Assembly: GCA_945901855.1 (NCBI GenBank) | Contig: CAMDLT010000026.1 | Coordinates: 1 to 58,592 of the forward strand | DNA from: Asaia bogorensis | GTDB lineage: Bacteria > Pseudomonadota > Alphaproteobacteria > CACIAM-22H2 | Reading direction: 5' to 3' | Length of the DNA: 58,592 bases | Shown here: positions 15,356 to 25,556 of the stretch, piece after piece | Layout: each line of letters opens with the position of its first letter | Position numbering within the stretch: the stretch's first letter is position 1 | Position numbers and translations under genes: made by a program | The notes under the pieces: generated by a model | What the model was told of the DNA's origin: nothing | Databases searched by the model: none | Seen by the model: the letters and a program-made list of their open reading frames with translations, nothing else

Positions 15356-18300
15356 TTGAACCCATCTGGCGGGCTGAGCTCGTTTTCGTCGTCGAACCTC
15401 ACACTCAACGGCAGTACTGTCGACGATACAGTTGTGTTCACGGAATCCGTGACAGCCAGTGCGATCAATCTGGGGGCGGGCGAGGATCAGCTCGTCCTTG
15501 CAGCGGGCGACAATTCGGTGCGCGTTTCGGGCATCGAGACGGTCACTTCGGACGCAGGCAACGACACGGTCGCAGTCACCGGCGCGCAATCCTCGGGCAC
15601 ATTCGATTTGGCCGACGGCGAGGACCGTCTTTCGCTCGGCAATTTCGACAATGCGGTCACGGTTTCGAACACCGAAACAATCATCGGCGGCGCCAGCAGC
15701 GATACGGTTTTCCTAGGAACCGCACAGACTTCTGGCTTTATCAATCTGGGGGCCGGCAGCGACCGCTTGGTGCTCGCAGATGGCACCGACAACAGCTTTA
15801 CGATGAGCGGCGTGGAAACGCTCGTCGCTAGCTCGGGCAACGATAAGATCACACTGGGCGCAGCTCAGACGTCGGGCAATATCGATTTGGCGGACGGCAA
15901 CGACACGCTCGTGCTCGGCAATTTTGCCAACGCGCTGACGGTCGGCAATGTCGAAACGGTCATCGGCGGCACGGGCTCCGACAATATCGCGTTGGGGGCG
16001 GGCTTCCAGGCCGGGCAGCAAATCGATTTGGGTACGGGCCTCGATCGCGTCGCATTCGGCAATAGCGGCAATTCGGTAACGCTTGCCAATGTCGAGGGCA
16101 TTGCGGGCGGTGCTGGCGACGATACGGCCACGCTCGCGACGGCCCAAACGCTTGGCACCGTCGATCTGGGGGCGGGCAACGACACGCTGGTGTTGGCGGC
16201 AGGCGGAAATACGTTGACCGTTGCGAACGTGGAAAACGTGACCGGCGGTTCGGGCAACGATTCGATCGTGCTTGGAGCCGCGCAAACATCGGGTCTCGTC
16301 GATTTGGCGGACGGCAACGACCGGCTGACGCTCGCTGGCGCAGGCAACACCCTGACGGTTCAGGGCGTCGATACGATACTGGGCGGCACCGGGAACGACA
16401 CGGTCACATTGGGCGGCGCCCAAACGAGTGGCTTGGTCAATTTGGGTGCCGGCAACGACCGTTTGATTTTGGCGGAAGGCAGCGACAACAGCTTCACGAT
16501 GAGCAATGTCGAAACGCTCGTCGCAGGGTCCGGCAATGACGCGATCGCGCTGGGCGCGGCCTACACGGCGGGCAGCATCGATTTGGCAGGCGGCAGCGAC
16601 ACGCTGGTGCTGGGCAACTTCGCCAACACGCTCACGGTTGCCAACGTCGAAACGGTCCTAGGCGGCACGGGTGCCGACAGCATTGCGCTGGGGGCGGGAT
16701 TCCAGGACGGCCAGCAAATCGATTTGGGGGCGGGCATCGATCGCGTGGCGTTTGGCGCCGACGGCAATTCGGTCACGCTTGCAAATGTCGAGCGCGTGTC
16801 GGGCGGTGCTGGCAACGACACGGCGACTCTTGCTGCGGCGCTGACGCAGGGCACGATCGATCTGGCTGCGGGCAACGACACGCTCGTGCTGGCGGCCGGC
16901 GGCAATACGCTGACCGTCATGAACGTCGAAAACCTCGTCGGCAACGCGGGCGACGACTCGATCGTGCTCGGTGCGGTCCAAACGTCCGGCCTGGTTGATT
17001 TGGGCGAAGGCAGCGATCGCCTGGCGCTCGCCAACGGCAGCAATGCGCTGACCGTCCAGGGCGTGGATACGATTTTGGGTGGAACCGGCGGCGATACCGT
17101 CACGCTGGGGGCGGCCCAAACCGGCGGCTTGGTCAATCTGGGCGCGGGCAACGACCGGTTGATTTTGGCGGACGGCACCGACAACAGCTTCACGGTCAGC
17201 AATGTCGAGACGCTCGCCGCAAGTTCGGGCGACGATACGATCACGCTGGGCGCGGCCCAAACGGCAGGCATCGTCGATTTGGCGGGCGGCAGCGACACGC
17301 TGGTGCTGGGCAACTTTGCCAACAACTTGACGGTTGCCAACGCCGAAACCGTGCTCGGCGGTACGGGTGCGGATAGCGTTGCGCTCGGTGCGGGCTTCCA
17401 GGACGGCCAGCAAGTTGATTTGGGCGCGGGCGTCGATCGGGTGGCATTTGGCGACCGCGGCAACTCGGTTACCCTCACGAATGTCGAGCGCATTTCGGGC
17501 GGCAGCGGCAACGACACGGCGACGCTCGGTGCGGCCCAGTCGCTCGGCACTGTCGATCTTGGGGCGGGCAACGACCAACTCGTGCTGGCGGACGGCGGCA
17601 ATTCGCTGACGGTGATGAACGCCGAAATCGTGACTGGCGGATCGGGCGCTGATACCATCGCATTGGGCAGAGCGCAGACCTCGGGTCTCGTCGATTTGGG
17701 CGACGGCAACGATCGCCTCGCGCTCGCCAACGGCGACAATGCGCTGACCGTGCAGGGCGTGGATACGATTTTGGGCGGGACCGGCGGCGACACGGTGACG
17801 CTGGGTGCGGCGCAAACGAGCGGCGTCATCAATTTGGGTGCGGGCGCAGACCGGCTGATTTTGGCATCTGGCACCGACAACAGCTTCACAATGGTCAATG
17901 TCGAGACAATCGTTGCCGGCACGGGTCGCGATACGGTTACGCTCGGCTCGAGCTTCAGCAGCGGCGCGATCGATCTGGGTGCGGGCGGCGATACGCTCAC
18001 GCTCGGCAATTTTGCCAATACGCTGACGGTAACGAACGTCGAAACGATTTTGGGCGGCAGCGGCAACGACAATATCACGCTCGGCACGAACTATCTGGCA
18101 CCGCCGCCGTCGCTCGATTTGGATGCCGCGACGTTGCCTGCGGCCGTCGCATCGGCATCGCTCAGCGTGGCGCTCGGTGCCCCGGTCGTCAACATGGGTA
18201 CCAGCAGCGTCTCGATGACGTTCTTGGGCGGCTCGGCCGGCTACAACAGCAGTTACGGCGTTTACACGATCGGCGCGGACGGCACGCCGTCGATGGGCAC

Positions 18301-21300
18301 GATCGTGTGGGCCAATGTCAAGAATGCCGGCGGCCAGGCTGCGACGCTGTCGGGGCTCGATCCGGCCAAGACCGGATTTTTCATCGTGCCGGATGGCGCC
18401 AGCCACAACGGCTCGCGCGTGACGAACGGCGAGACGGTGCGCTTTGTGCGCGACAATGCGGGCAACTACACGGCCGTCGATGCCGATGGCAATCGCTTCG
18501 CGGGTTCCGGCGGCGCCAATGTGATTTTCGACAGGGCCGCCTTCAACGTGAATGGCCGTAAGCTCGAAGGCGATTCCACGCGTGACAGCGGTGACCAAAA
18601 TTGGGAAGACATTGCGGTCAACGGCGACAGCGATTTTAACGACGTCAATGTCGCGACCGCGTGGACCAGCGCCAACAACGGCACGTCGACCATTCCGCTG
18701 ACGATCACGCCGCCTGCCGCCAACCCCGACGGTTCGCCCGCAACGATCGTTGTTTCGGGGCTGCCGACAGGCGCGCTTTTGCGCGATGCTTCGGGCGCCA
18801 CGCTGACGGCTGGCCTCAACGGCACATATACGCTCGGTGCCGACCAGTTGGCGGGTCTCAGTCTCGTCACGCCGCGCGGCTTTAGTGGCCAAGTGTCGGT
18901 CAATGTGACCGCCACGACCAACGAAGGGTCCGTAACGGCCACAGGCGTGACGCTGGGCGATGTGCGCAACGATGCGCCGTCCACGCCGGGCGGCAGCGTC
19001 GCATCGACCGTTAACGCGACGATCAACGGCCAACTGTCGGCCGCCGACGCGGACGGCGATCGGACGACGTTCTCGATCGCCCAGAACGGCGCGCCCGCAC
19101 GCGGCCAACTGACGGTTTATCCCGACGGTACCTATACCTATACGCCGAACGCCAATTATACCGGCACGGACAGTTTCACCTATCGCGTCTCCGACGGGCG
19201 CGGCGGCGTTTCGACCGGCACGATCGCGCTTGGCATTGGCGTACCGCCGGCCAATGGCGGCGCTGGCAGCAACCCGACCAACACGGCCTTGGCAACGACG
19301 ATCGCCGGCGGAACCGGCAACGACACGTTCTTCCTCGGCACCAGCCAGGTCGGCAGCTCGATCGATCTGGGGGCGGGCAGCGATCGTTTGGTGCTGGGCA
19401 ATTTCAACAATACGATCACCGCGTCCAACGTTGAGAATGTCGGCGGCGGGTCGCTTGCCGATACGATTGCGATGGGCTCGTCGATGACGGCGGGATCGGT
19501 CAATTTGGGGGCGGGCAACGACCGTCTCACGCTCGCCAATGCGGACAATACGTTGACTGTCGCAAATGTCGAAACGATCGTCGGCGGCATCGGCGCCGAT
19601 ACGGTTACGTTTGCGGCGGCGCAGACGTCCGGGTCGTTCGATCTTGGGGCGGGCAACGATCGCGTCGTGCTCGTTTCGGCGGCCAACAGTGTAATTCTCG
19701 CGAATGTCGAAACGGTCGTCGGCAATTCGGGCAACGACCAAATCACCGTCGTCGGCATCCAGAACGCGCGGATCGACGGCGGTATGGGCAACGACACGCT
19801 CGTCGGCGGCGGCGGCAACGACACGCTTGCGGGCGGATCGGGCGACGATTTGCTCGGCGGCGGTGCGGGCAGCGACACGTTCGCGATCGGCGCTGGCGCC
19901 GATACTGTTGCCGACTTCGTGTCGGGGACCGACAAGCTCGATTTGCGTGCGTTCTGGAACATCAGCAGCTTCGCCGATCTTGCGGCGCGCGGCACGGTTG
20001 TCGGCGGCGACACGGTCTATGATTTGGGCGACGGCAACAGCCTGACCGTCAAGGATGCCGCGTCGCTTTCGGCCAGCGATTTCTTGTTCACCGACGGCAC
20101 GTCGATCGACGGCGGCCTTGGCAATGACCGCATCGTGCTGGCCAATGGCGGCAACAGCGTGACGGTGACGAATTTCGAGACAGTCATCGGCGGCAACGGT
20201 GCCGACGATGTGACGCTCGGGGTCGACGGAGCGCGTCAAGTCGATCTCGGCGCCGGCAACGACCGTTTGGAGTTGAGCAACACCTCTGCCGTGTCGCTGA
20301 CGGTGACGAACGTCGAGACAATCGTCGGCTCGGCCAGCGCAGACCGCATTGTGCTTGCAAGCGCAGCGGGCAGCAACGTAACGATGTTCGGCGGCGTCGA
20401 GACGGTCGTGGGATCGTCCGCTGCCGATACGGTTACGTTCGACGGCGAGCAGACCACGGGAATCGTCGATCTGGGGGCCGGGGCCGATCGTTTGGTGCTT
20501 TCGGACGGCGCCGATTTTCTCACCGTTGCGAACGTCGAAACGATCATGGGCGGCGAGGGCAACGATACGCTCACCCTGTCGGCGGCCCAGAGCACGGGTT
20601 TGATCGATTTGGGCGGCGGCAGCAACGCCCTGACGCTCGGCAATTTTGCCAATACATTGACGGTCTCGAACGTCGAATCGCTGGTCGGCGGTTCGGGGGT
20701 CGACAATGTCGTTTTGGGAACGGCGTCGATTGCGGGCTTTACTGTGGATTTGGGTATCGGTGCCGACAGATTGACGCTTACGGCGGGCCCCAACAGCCTG
20801 GCCTTGCTGAATGTCGAGACATTGGTCGGCGCTGGCGGCGACGATACGGTAACGCTTGCCACGACCATCACCAACGGGCGCATCGATTTGCGCGCAGGCA
20901 ACGACGCGCTGGTGCTAGGCACGGGCGCCAATACGCTGACCGTGGCCAATATCGAGACGTTGGTTGGCGGTGCAAACGCCGACACCATCACGTTTGCGTC
21001 GGCGCAGTCGGCGGGGACGGTCGATCTGGCAGAGGATAGCGATCGTCTGGTACTCGCCAACGGCGACAATATATTGGCAATCAGCAACGTCGAGACGATC
21101 CTCGGCGGCAGTCTGGCTGACACGATTTCGCTGGGCACGGCGATGACGTCGGGACTTGTGAATTTGGGCGCCGGCAGAGATCGCCTGACGCTCGCGCAAG
21201 GGACCGACAATAACCTGACGGCGAGCGGTATCGAGACCATCGTCGCGGGTGCGGGCAACGACACGGTCGTGCTCGGCGCAGCACAGACATCCGGCCTTGT

Positions 21301-24300
21301 CGATTTGGGCGATGGCGCGGACCAGATCACGCTGGGCAATTTTGCGAACATCGTCACGCTCGCCAACGCCGAAACGGTAATGGGCGGTACGGGCATCGAC
21401 AACGTGGCCTTGGCAACGGCTTTGGCTGGCGGCACGGTCGATTTGGGCGGCTCTCGCGACACGATTGCGCTTGCGGGCGGCAACAATGTCGGCACCTTGA
21501 CGAACATTGAAGTCGTCACGAGCGGCGGCGGCAACGATGCGATCGTCTTTGGCTTCGGCATCGTGGGCGGTACGGTCGATTTGGGTTCGGGCAGCGATGC
21601 CTTGTCGCTGTCGGGTGCGGGCAACGCGCTGGCCATCGCCAATATCGAAACCATCGCGGGCGGAGCAGGCGGCGATACGCTCGCGCTGTTCAGCGCGGCA
21701 ATCGACAGCCAAATCGATTTGGCGGGTGGCAATGACCGCCTCGTGCTTGGAAACTTTGCCAATACGTTGACGGTTGCGAACATCGAAACGGTGATCGGCA
21801 ACGCGGCAGCCGACACGCTCGTGCTCGGCGCTGCGATGGCTGCGGGCGTGGTCGATTTGGCTGCCGGCAGCGACGCGCTGACGCTCGCCAACTTCGCCAA
21901 CACGCTGACGATCGCGAACGTCGAAACGGTGCTGGGCGGCGCGGCTGCCGACAGCGTCACGTTTGCCGCCGCCGTTTCGGGCGGCACGGTCGATCTGGGC
22001 GACGGCAACGACCGTTTGGCGCTCGGCAATTTTGCCAACAATCTGACGGTCGCGAACGTCGAAACGTTGGTCGGGAACGGCGCTGCCGACAGGGTCGTAT
22101 TGTCGACCGCGATGAGCGGCGGCGCAGTCGATCTGGGCGCGGGGAGCGATACGCTCGTGCTCGCCAATGGCACCAACGTGCTCGCCATTTCGAACGTCGA
22201 AAACATCGTCGCGGGTACCGACGGCGATACGATTTCGCTGGGGTCGAGCGTATCGGGCACGATCGATTTGCGCGGCGGCAACGACAGTCTGGTGCTGGCC
22301 AATGCCGCCAACAGCGTGACGTTGTTCAATGTCGAAGCGCTTGCGGGCGGTGCTGCGGCCGACACGGTTACGCTCGGCACGTCGTTTGCGTCCGGCGCTA
22401 TCGATCTTGCGGCCGGCAACGATCGCTTGGTCCTCGGCAATGGCGGCAACGCGCTGACCGTTCTTAACGTCGAAACGGTTGTCGCAGGCGCGGGCGCGGA
22501 TACGCTGACCTTGGGTGGCGCGCAATCGTCGGGGCTTGTGGATCTGGGTGGCGGCAACGACATCATGATGCTTGGCGCGTTCGCCAATACGCTGACCGCT
22601 GCCAATGTCGAAACGATCTTTGGCGGCAGCATGGCCGACACGCTCGCGCTGGCGACGGCGGCGGTCGGAACGACGGTGGATCTGGGGGACGGCAACGACC
22701 GCCTCGTACTCGGCAACTTTGCCAACAGCCTGACCGTTGCGAATGTCGAAGCGCTCGTCGGCGGCGGCTTGGCAGACACGATCGCGCTCGCCGCTGCGAC
22801 CACCGGCACGTCGATCAATTTGGGATCGGGCAACGACCGGTTGGTACTGGCCGATGGCGGCAACAATCTGACGGCGTCGAGTGTCGAAACAATTTTGGGC
22901 GGAACGGGCGACGACAATGTGGCGCTGGGCGCCACGGCGACCGGCGCGCTGGTGGATCTGGGGGCCGGTTCGGGCGACGCGCTGTCGCTTGCCAACGGCG
23001 CGAACAGCCTCACGGTTATCAATGCCGAAAGCATCTTCGGCGGAAATCTGGCGGATACCGTAACCTTGGCCTCCGCCTATGTCGGCAACGCGATCGATTT
23101 GGGCCTCGGCTCCGACCGGTTGCATTTGGGCAATTTTGCCAACGACGCAACCGTTGCGAATATCGAAACGATTGTCGGCGGGTCGCTTGCGGATACGTTG
23201 ACGCTCGGCGCTGCGCAGACGGTCGGCCTTGTGGATTTGGCGGCGGGCAACGACACACTTTCGCTTGGCGACTTTGTCAATGCGCTGACGGTCGCCAATG
23301 TCGAAACGCTCTTGGGCGGATCGCAAGGCGATACCGTCGTGCTTGCCACGGCTGCGGCGGGCACGGCCGTCGATTTGGGCGCGGGCAACGACCGCCTGAC
23401 CCTCGGCAATTTTGCCAACAACCTGACCGTTTCGAATATCGAGGCGATCGTCGGCGGCCTGTCCGGCGACACGGTAACGCTGGCTTCGGTCGCCCAAGGA
23501 ACGTCGATCAATCTGGGTGTCGGCAACGACCGGCTTGTGCTGGGCGACGGCGCCAACGAGGCGACAGTCTCTGCGGTCGAAACGGTGATCGGCGGCGCCG
23601 ATGACGACGCGGTGACCTTCGGGGCTGCCGCTTTGGGTTATACGGTCGATTTGGGCGCTGGATCGGGCGACGTGCTGACGCTCGCCAATGCGGCGAACAT
23701 CGTGACGGTGTCGAACGTCGAAAATATTGTCGGTGGAAACCTTGCCGATACGCTTACGTTGGCAACTGGCTACGCCGGCAACGGAATCGATCTGGGGGCC
23801 GGTGCCGACCGTCTCAATCTGGGCAATTTCGACAACACGGTCACGCTCGCCAATGTCGAGACGATCGTCGGCAATGCGGGCGCCGATGCGGTCACGCTGC
23901 GTGCGGCACTGACGGCGGGCCTTGTCGATCTTGGCATCGGCAGCGACGTGCTGACCCTTGGCGATTTCGACAACACGCTGACGGCAACGAACGTGGAAAC
24001 GCTCATCGGCGGGTCGCTCGCCGATACGGTCACGCTGTCGAATTCGGCCGGCGGCGTCTATGTGGATTTGGGCGCTGGCAGCGACCGTTTGGCGCTCGCC
24101 CAACTGCCCAACAACATTACGGTGGCAAACGCCGAAACGATCGTCGGCGGCATTGCGGCCGATACGGTCACGCTGTCGGTCGGCATGGCAGACGCTTTTG
24201 TCAATCTTGGGGCGGGCAACGACTTGCTGGTGCTGGCGGCGGGCGGCAACAGTCTGACCGCGTCGGGGATCGAAACGATCCTGGGCAACAGCGGCGACGA

Positions 24301-25492
24301 TGTCGTCGCACTTGCACTTGGCATGACGTCCGGGCTTGTCGATCTTGATGCCGGGACCGGCGATGGCGTGGTGCTGGCCAACTCGGCCAACAACGTGACT
24401 TTGCGCAATGTCGAAATCGTCACGGGCGGGTCGATGGGCGATACGGTTACGCTTGGCACCGCCTATGTCGGCAACGCGATCGATTTGGGCTTGGGCAGCG
24501 ACCGGTTGAATTTGGGCAGTTTTGCCAACGTCGTCACGCTCGCGAACGTTGAAACGGTGATCGGCAATGCGCTGGCCGATGCGATAACGTTCGCGGGTGC
24601 CGTCACCGGCGGCCTCGTCGATCTTGGCGCGGACAACGACACGCTCGCGCTGGGTAATTTCAACAACGCCATTTCCATCGGCAATGTCGAAATCGTCGTC
24701 GGCGGCAGCATGGCCGATGCGGTCACGCTGACGACCGCGCAGCTCGGCACGACGATCGATCTTGGCGTCGGCACGGACCGTCTGACGCTTGGCAACTTCG
24801 CCAACAGCCTCACGGTTGCCAATGTGGAAACCATCGTCGGCGGCGCGCTTGCCGATACGCTCGTGCTGTCGAGCGCCATGACGGTCGGGTCGATCAATTT
24901 GGGCGTCGGGGCGGACTCGCTGGTCTTGGCAGCGGGCGGTAACTCCATCACGGTCAGCAATATCGAAACGATCACGGGCGGAATCGATGCCGACACGATC
25001 ACCGTCGGATCGAGCCAGACGGCAGGTCTGATCGACCTTGGGGCCGGCAGCGATACGCTGCTGCTGTCCGCGAGCGCCAATTCGATCACGGTTGCGAACA
25101 TCGAAAGCGTGGTCGGCGGCGCCGGCGTCGATGCGATTTCGGTCGCGGGCGGCCAGGGCGCTTGGATCGACGGCGGGTTCGGCAACGACACGCTCTTTGG
25201 CGGCGCAGGCAACGACACGCTTGTCGGCGGCATTGGCAACGACCGTTTGACCGGCGGGGCCGGCAACGACGTGTTCGTCATGCAAAGCGGTCTTGAAACG
25301 GTGACCGATTTCGCGTCGGGTGCCGATCGGATTGATCTTCAGGCCTTCGCGTCGATCGACAACTTCGCCGCCGTTTCGGCGCTGGCGACGGTCTCGGGCG
25401 GCAATCTGGTGATCAATTTGGGCGCCGGCAATGTGGTAACTTTGCTCGGCAGCACCACTGTGCAGGCGACCGACTTCATCTTCCATTCTTGA
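15356..25492 (+). CDS. Giant RTX-like repeat protein with DUF4114-like and cadherin/Ig-like inserts
   Basis: 3,378 residues, acidic and Gly/Asn/Asp-rich; I saw no cysteine. About 59 units of roughly 46 residues repeat the pattern GxDTxxLGxxxxxGxxDLGxGNDRLxL...NxLTxxNVET. At about residues 930-1105 the repeats are broken by a DUF4114-like domain (GFFIVPDG, NWEDI...DSDFNDV) and then a cadherin/Ig-like domain (DGTYTYTPNANYTGTDSFTYRVSD). Canonical RTX nonapeptides (GGxGNDTL) occur near 1475-1505 and 3268-3305, and the C terminus (LGAGNVVTLLGS...ATDFIF) looks like a type I secretion tail. Secreted or surface adhesin is the likely role; no type I exporter lies in this window. The start is unusual: the only credible codon is TTG 15356, and the first in-frame ATG is about 150 codons in. 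Confidence 0.9.
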   Translation: MNPSGGLSSFSSSNLTLNGSTVDDTVVFTESVTASAINLGAGEDQLVLAAGDNSVRVSGIETVTSDAGNDTVAVTGAQSSGTFDLADGEDRLSLGNFDNAVTVSNTETIIGGASSDTVFLGTAQTSGFINLGAGSDRLVLADGTDNSFTMSGVETLVASSGNDKITLGAAQTSGNIDLADGNDTLVLGNFANALTVGNVETVIGGTGSDNIALGAGFQAGQQIDLGTGLDRVAFGNSGNSVTLANVEGIAGGAGDDTATLATAQTLGTVDLGAGNDTLVLAAGGNTLTVANVENVTGGSGNDSIVLGAAQTSGLVDLADGNDRLTLAGAGNTLTVQGVDTILGGTGNDTVTLGGAQTSGLVNLGAGNDRLILAEGSDNSFTMSNVETLVAGSGNDAIALGAAYTAGSIDLAGGSDTLVLGNFANTLTVANVETVLGGTGADSIALGAGFQDGQQIDLGAGIDRVAFGADGNSVTLANVERVSGGAGNDTATLAAALTQGTIDLAAGNDTLVLAAGGNTLTVMNVENLVGNAGDDSIVLGAVQTSGLVDLGEGSDRLALANGSNALTVQGVDTILGGTGGDTVTLGAAQTGGLVNLGAGNDRLILADGTDNSFTVSNVETLAASSGDDTITLGAAQTAGIVDLAGGSDTLVLGNFANNLTVANAETVLGGTGADSVALGAGFQDGQQVDLGAGVDRVAFGDRGNSVTLTNVERISGGSGNDTATLGAAQSLGTVDLGAGNDQLVLADGGNSLTVMNAEIVTGGSGADTIALGRAQTSGLVDLGDGNDRLALANGDNALTVQGVDTILGGTGGDTVTLGAAQTSGVINLGAGADRLILASGTDNSFTMVNVETIVAGTGRDTVTLGSSFSSGAIDLGAGGDTLTLGNFANTLTVTNVETILGGSGNDNITLGTNYLAPPPSLDLDAATLPAAVASASLSVALGAPVVNMGTSSVSMTFLGGSAGYNSSYGVYTIGADGTPSMGTIVWANVKNAGGQAATLSGLDPAKTGFFIVPDGASHNGSRVTNGETVRFVRDNAGNYTAVDADGNRFAGSGGANVIFDRAAFNVNGRKLEGDSTRDSGDQNWEDIAVNGDSDFNDVNVATAWTSANNGTSTIPLTITPPAANPDGSPATIVVSGLPTGALLRDASGATLTAGLNGTYTLGADQLAGLSLVTPRGFSGQVSVNVTATTNEGSVTATGVTLGDVRNDAPSTPGGSVASTVNATINGQLSAADADGDRTTFSIAQNGAPARGQLTVYPDGTYTYTPNANYTGTDSFTYRVSDGRGGVSTGTIALGIGVPPANGGAGSNPTNTALATTIAGGTGNDTFFLGTSQVGSSIDLGAGSDRLVLGNFNNTITASNVENVGGGSLADTIAMGSSMTAGSVNLGAGNDRLTLANADNTLTVANVETIVGGIGADTVTFAAAQTSGSFDLGAGNDRVVLVSAANSVILANVETVVGNSGNDQITVVGIQNARIDGGMGNDTLVGGGGNDTLAGGSGDDLLGGGAGSDTFAIGAGADTVADFVSGTDKLDLRAFWNISSFADLAARGTVVGGDTVYDLGDGNSLTVKDAASLSASDFLFTDGTSIDGGLGNDRIVLANGGNSVTVTNFETVIGGNGADDVTLGVDGARQVDLGAGNDRLELSNTSAVSLTVTNVETIVGSASADRIVLASAAGSNVTMFGGVETVVGSSAADTVTFDGEQTTGIVDLGAGADRLVLSDGADFLTVANVETIMGGEGNDTLTLSAAQSTGLIDLGGGSNALTLGNFANTLTVSNVESLVGGSGVDNVVLGTASIAGFTVDLGIGADRLTLTAGPNSLALLNVETLVGAGGDDTVTLATTITNGRIDLRAGNDALVLGTGANTLTVANIETLVGGANADTITFASAQSAGTVDLAEDSDRLVLANGDNILAISNVETILGGSLADTISLGTAMTSGLVNLGAGRDRLTLAQGTDNNLTASGIETIVAGAGNDTVVLGAAQTSGLVDLGDGADQITLGNFANIVTLANAETVMGGTGIDNVALATALAGGTVDLGGSRDTIALAGGNNVGTLTNIEVVTSGGGNDAIVFGFGIVGGTVDLGSGSDALSLSGAGNALAIANIETIAGGAGGDTLALFSAAIDSQIDLAGGNDRLVLGNFANTLTVANIETVIGNAAADTLVLGAAMAAGVVDLAAGSDALTLANFANTLTIANVETVLGGAAADSVTFAAAVSGGTVDLGDGNDRLALGNFANNLTVANVETLVGNGAADRVVLSTAMSGGAVDLGAGSDTLVLANGTNVLAISNVENIVAGTDGDTISLGSSVSGTIDLRGGNDSLVLANAANSVTLFNVEALAGGAAADTVTLGTSFASGAIDLAAGNDRLVLGNGGNALTVLNVETVVAGAGADTLTLGGAQSSGLVDLGGGNDIMMLGAFANTLTAANVETIFGGSMADTLALATAAVGTTVDLGDGNDRLVLGNFANSLTVANVEALVGGGLADTIALAAATTGTSINLGSGNDRLVLADGGNNLTASSVETILGGTGDDNVALGATATGALVDLGAGSGDALSLANGANSLTVINAESIFGGNLADTVTLASAYVGNAIDLGLGSDRLHLGNFANDATVANIETIVGGSLADTLTLGAAQTVGLVDLAAGNDTLSLGDFVNALTVANVETLLGGSQGDTVVLATAAAGTAVDLGAGNDRLTLGNFANNLTVSNIEAIVGGLSGDTVTLASVAQGTSINLGVGNDRLVLGDGANEATVSAVETVIGGADDDAVTFGAAALGYTVDLGAGSGDVLTLANAANIVTVSNVENIVGGNLADTLTLATGYAGNGIDLGAGADRLNLGNFDNTVTLANVETIVGNAGADAVTLRAALTAGLVDLGIGSDVLTLGDFDNTLTATNVETLIGGSLADTVTLSNSAGGVYVDLGAGSDRLALAQLPNNITVANAETIVGGIAADTVTLSVGMADAFVNLGAGNDLLVLAAGGNSLTASGIETILGNSGDDVVALALGMTSGLVDLDAGTGDGVVLANSANNVTLRNVEIVTGGSMGDTVTLGTAYVGNAIDLGLGSDRLNLGSFANVVTLANVETVIGNALADAITFAGAVTGGLVDLGADNDTLALGNFNNAISIGNVEIVVGGSMADAVTLTTAQLGTTIDLGVGTDRLTLGNFANSLTVANVETIVGGALADTLVLSSAMTVGSINLGVGADSLVLAAGGNSITVSNIETITGGIDADTITVGSSQTAGLIDLGAGSDTLLLSASANSITVANIESVVGGAGVDAISVAGGQGAWIDGGFGNDTLFGGAGNDTLVGGIGNDRLTGGAGNDVFVMQSGLETVTDFASGADRIDLQAFASIDNFAAVSALATVSGGNLVINLGAGNVVTLLGSTTVQATDFIFHS
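15722..17948 (+). repeat. Superrepeat array A: five-unit block, exact period 696 bp
   Basis: Within the giant gene a block of five 46-residue units (232 residues) is tandemly repeated. The starts of NSFTM-containing units fall at 15722, 16418, 17114 and 17810; the FQxGQQ units at 16001, 16697 and 17393; and the VQGVDTILGG units at 16361, 17057 and 17753. Every interval is exactly 696 bases. Three full blocks and part of a fourth remain before the DUF4114-like insert. This indicates block duplication after the single-unit repeats had diverged. Confidence 0.92.
22640..24890 (+). repeat. Superrepeat array B: five-unit block, exact period 693 bp
   Basis: A second, separate five-unit block (231 residues) repeats near the 3' end of the giant gene. 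Units beginning YxGNxIDLG start at 23078, 23771 and 24464, and the valine (or isoleucine) of the xxDLGxGxDRL units lies at 22676, 23369, 24062 and 24755. Every interval is exactly 693 bases. Each block also contains a DLGAGSGD variant with an extra residue. The consensus differs from array A, so this was an independent expansion. The period is not continued at 21983, which sets the left limit. Confidence 0.9.
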
Positions 25493-25556
25493 GGCGGGCC
25501 GCCGGGCCTGTTAGCCTCCCCGACTCGTTTTGAGGCGGGCAGGAGTCGCTTGGAAC

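Noticed and set aside
16658..25486. Very long open frames on the minus strand opposite the giant gene (over 1,000 codons each)
   Set aside because: They mirror the repetitive codon pattern of the sense gene, are rich in Arg, Asp and His or Ser and Pro without domains, and have no ribosome-binding site. They are shadows of a repeated GC-rich gene.
15356..25492. CRISPR-like tandem repeats
   Set aside because: The repeats are coding, in frame, multiples of three in length and diverged throughout; there are no unique spacers of constant size.
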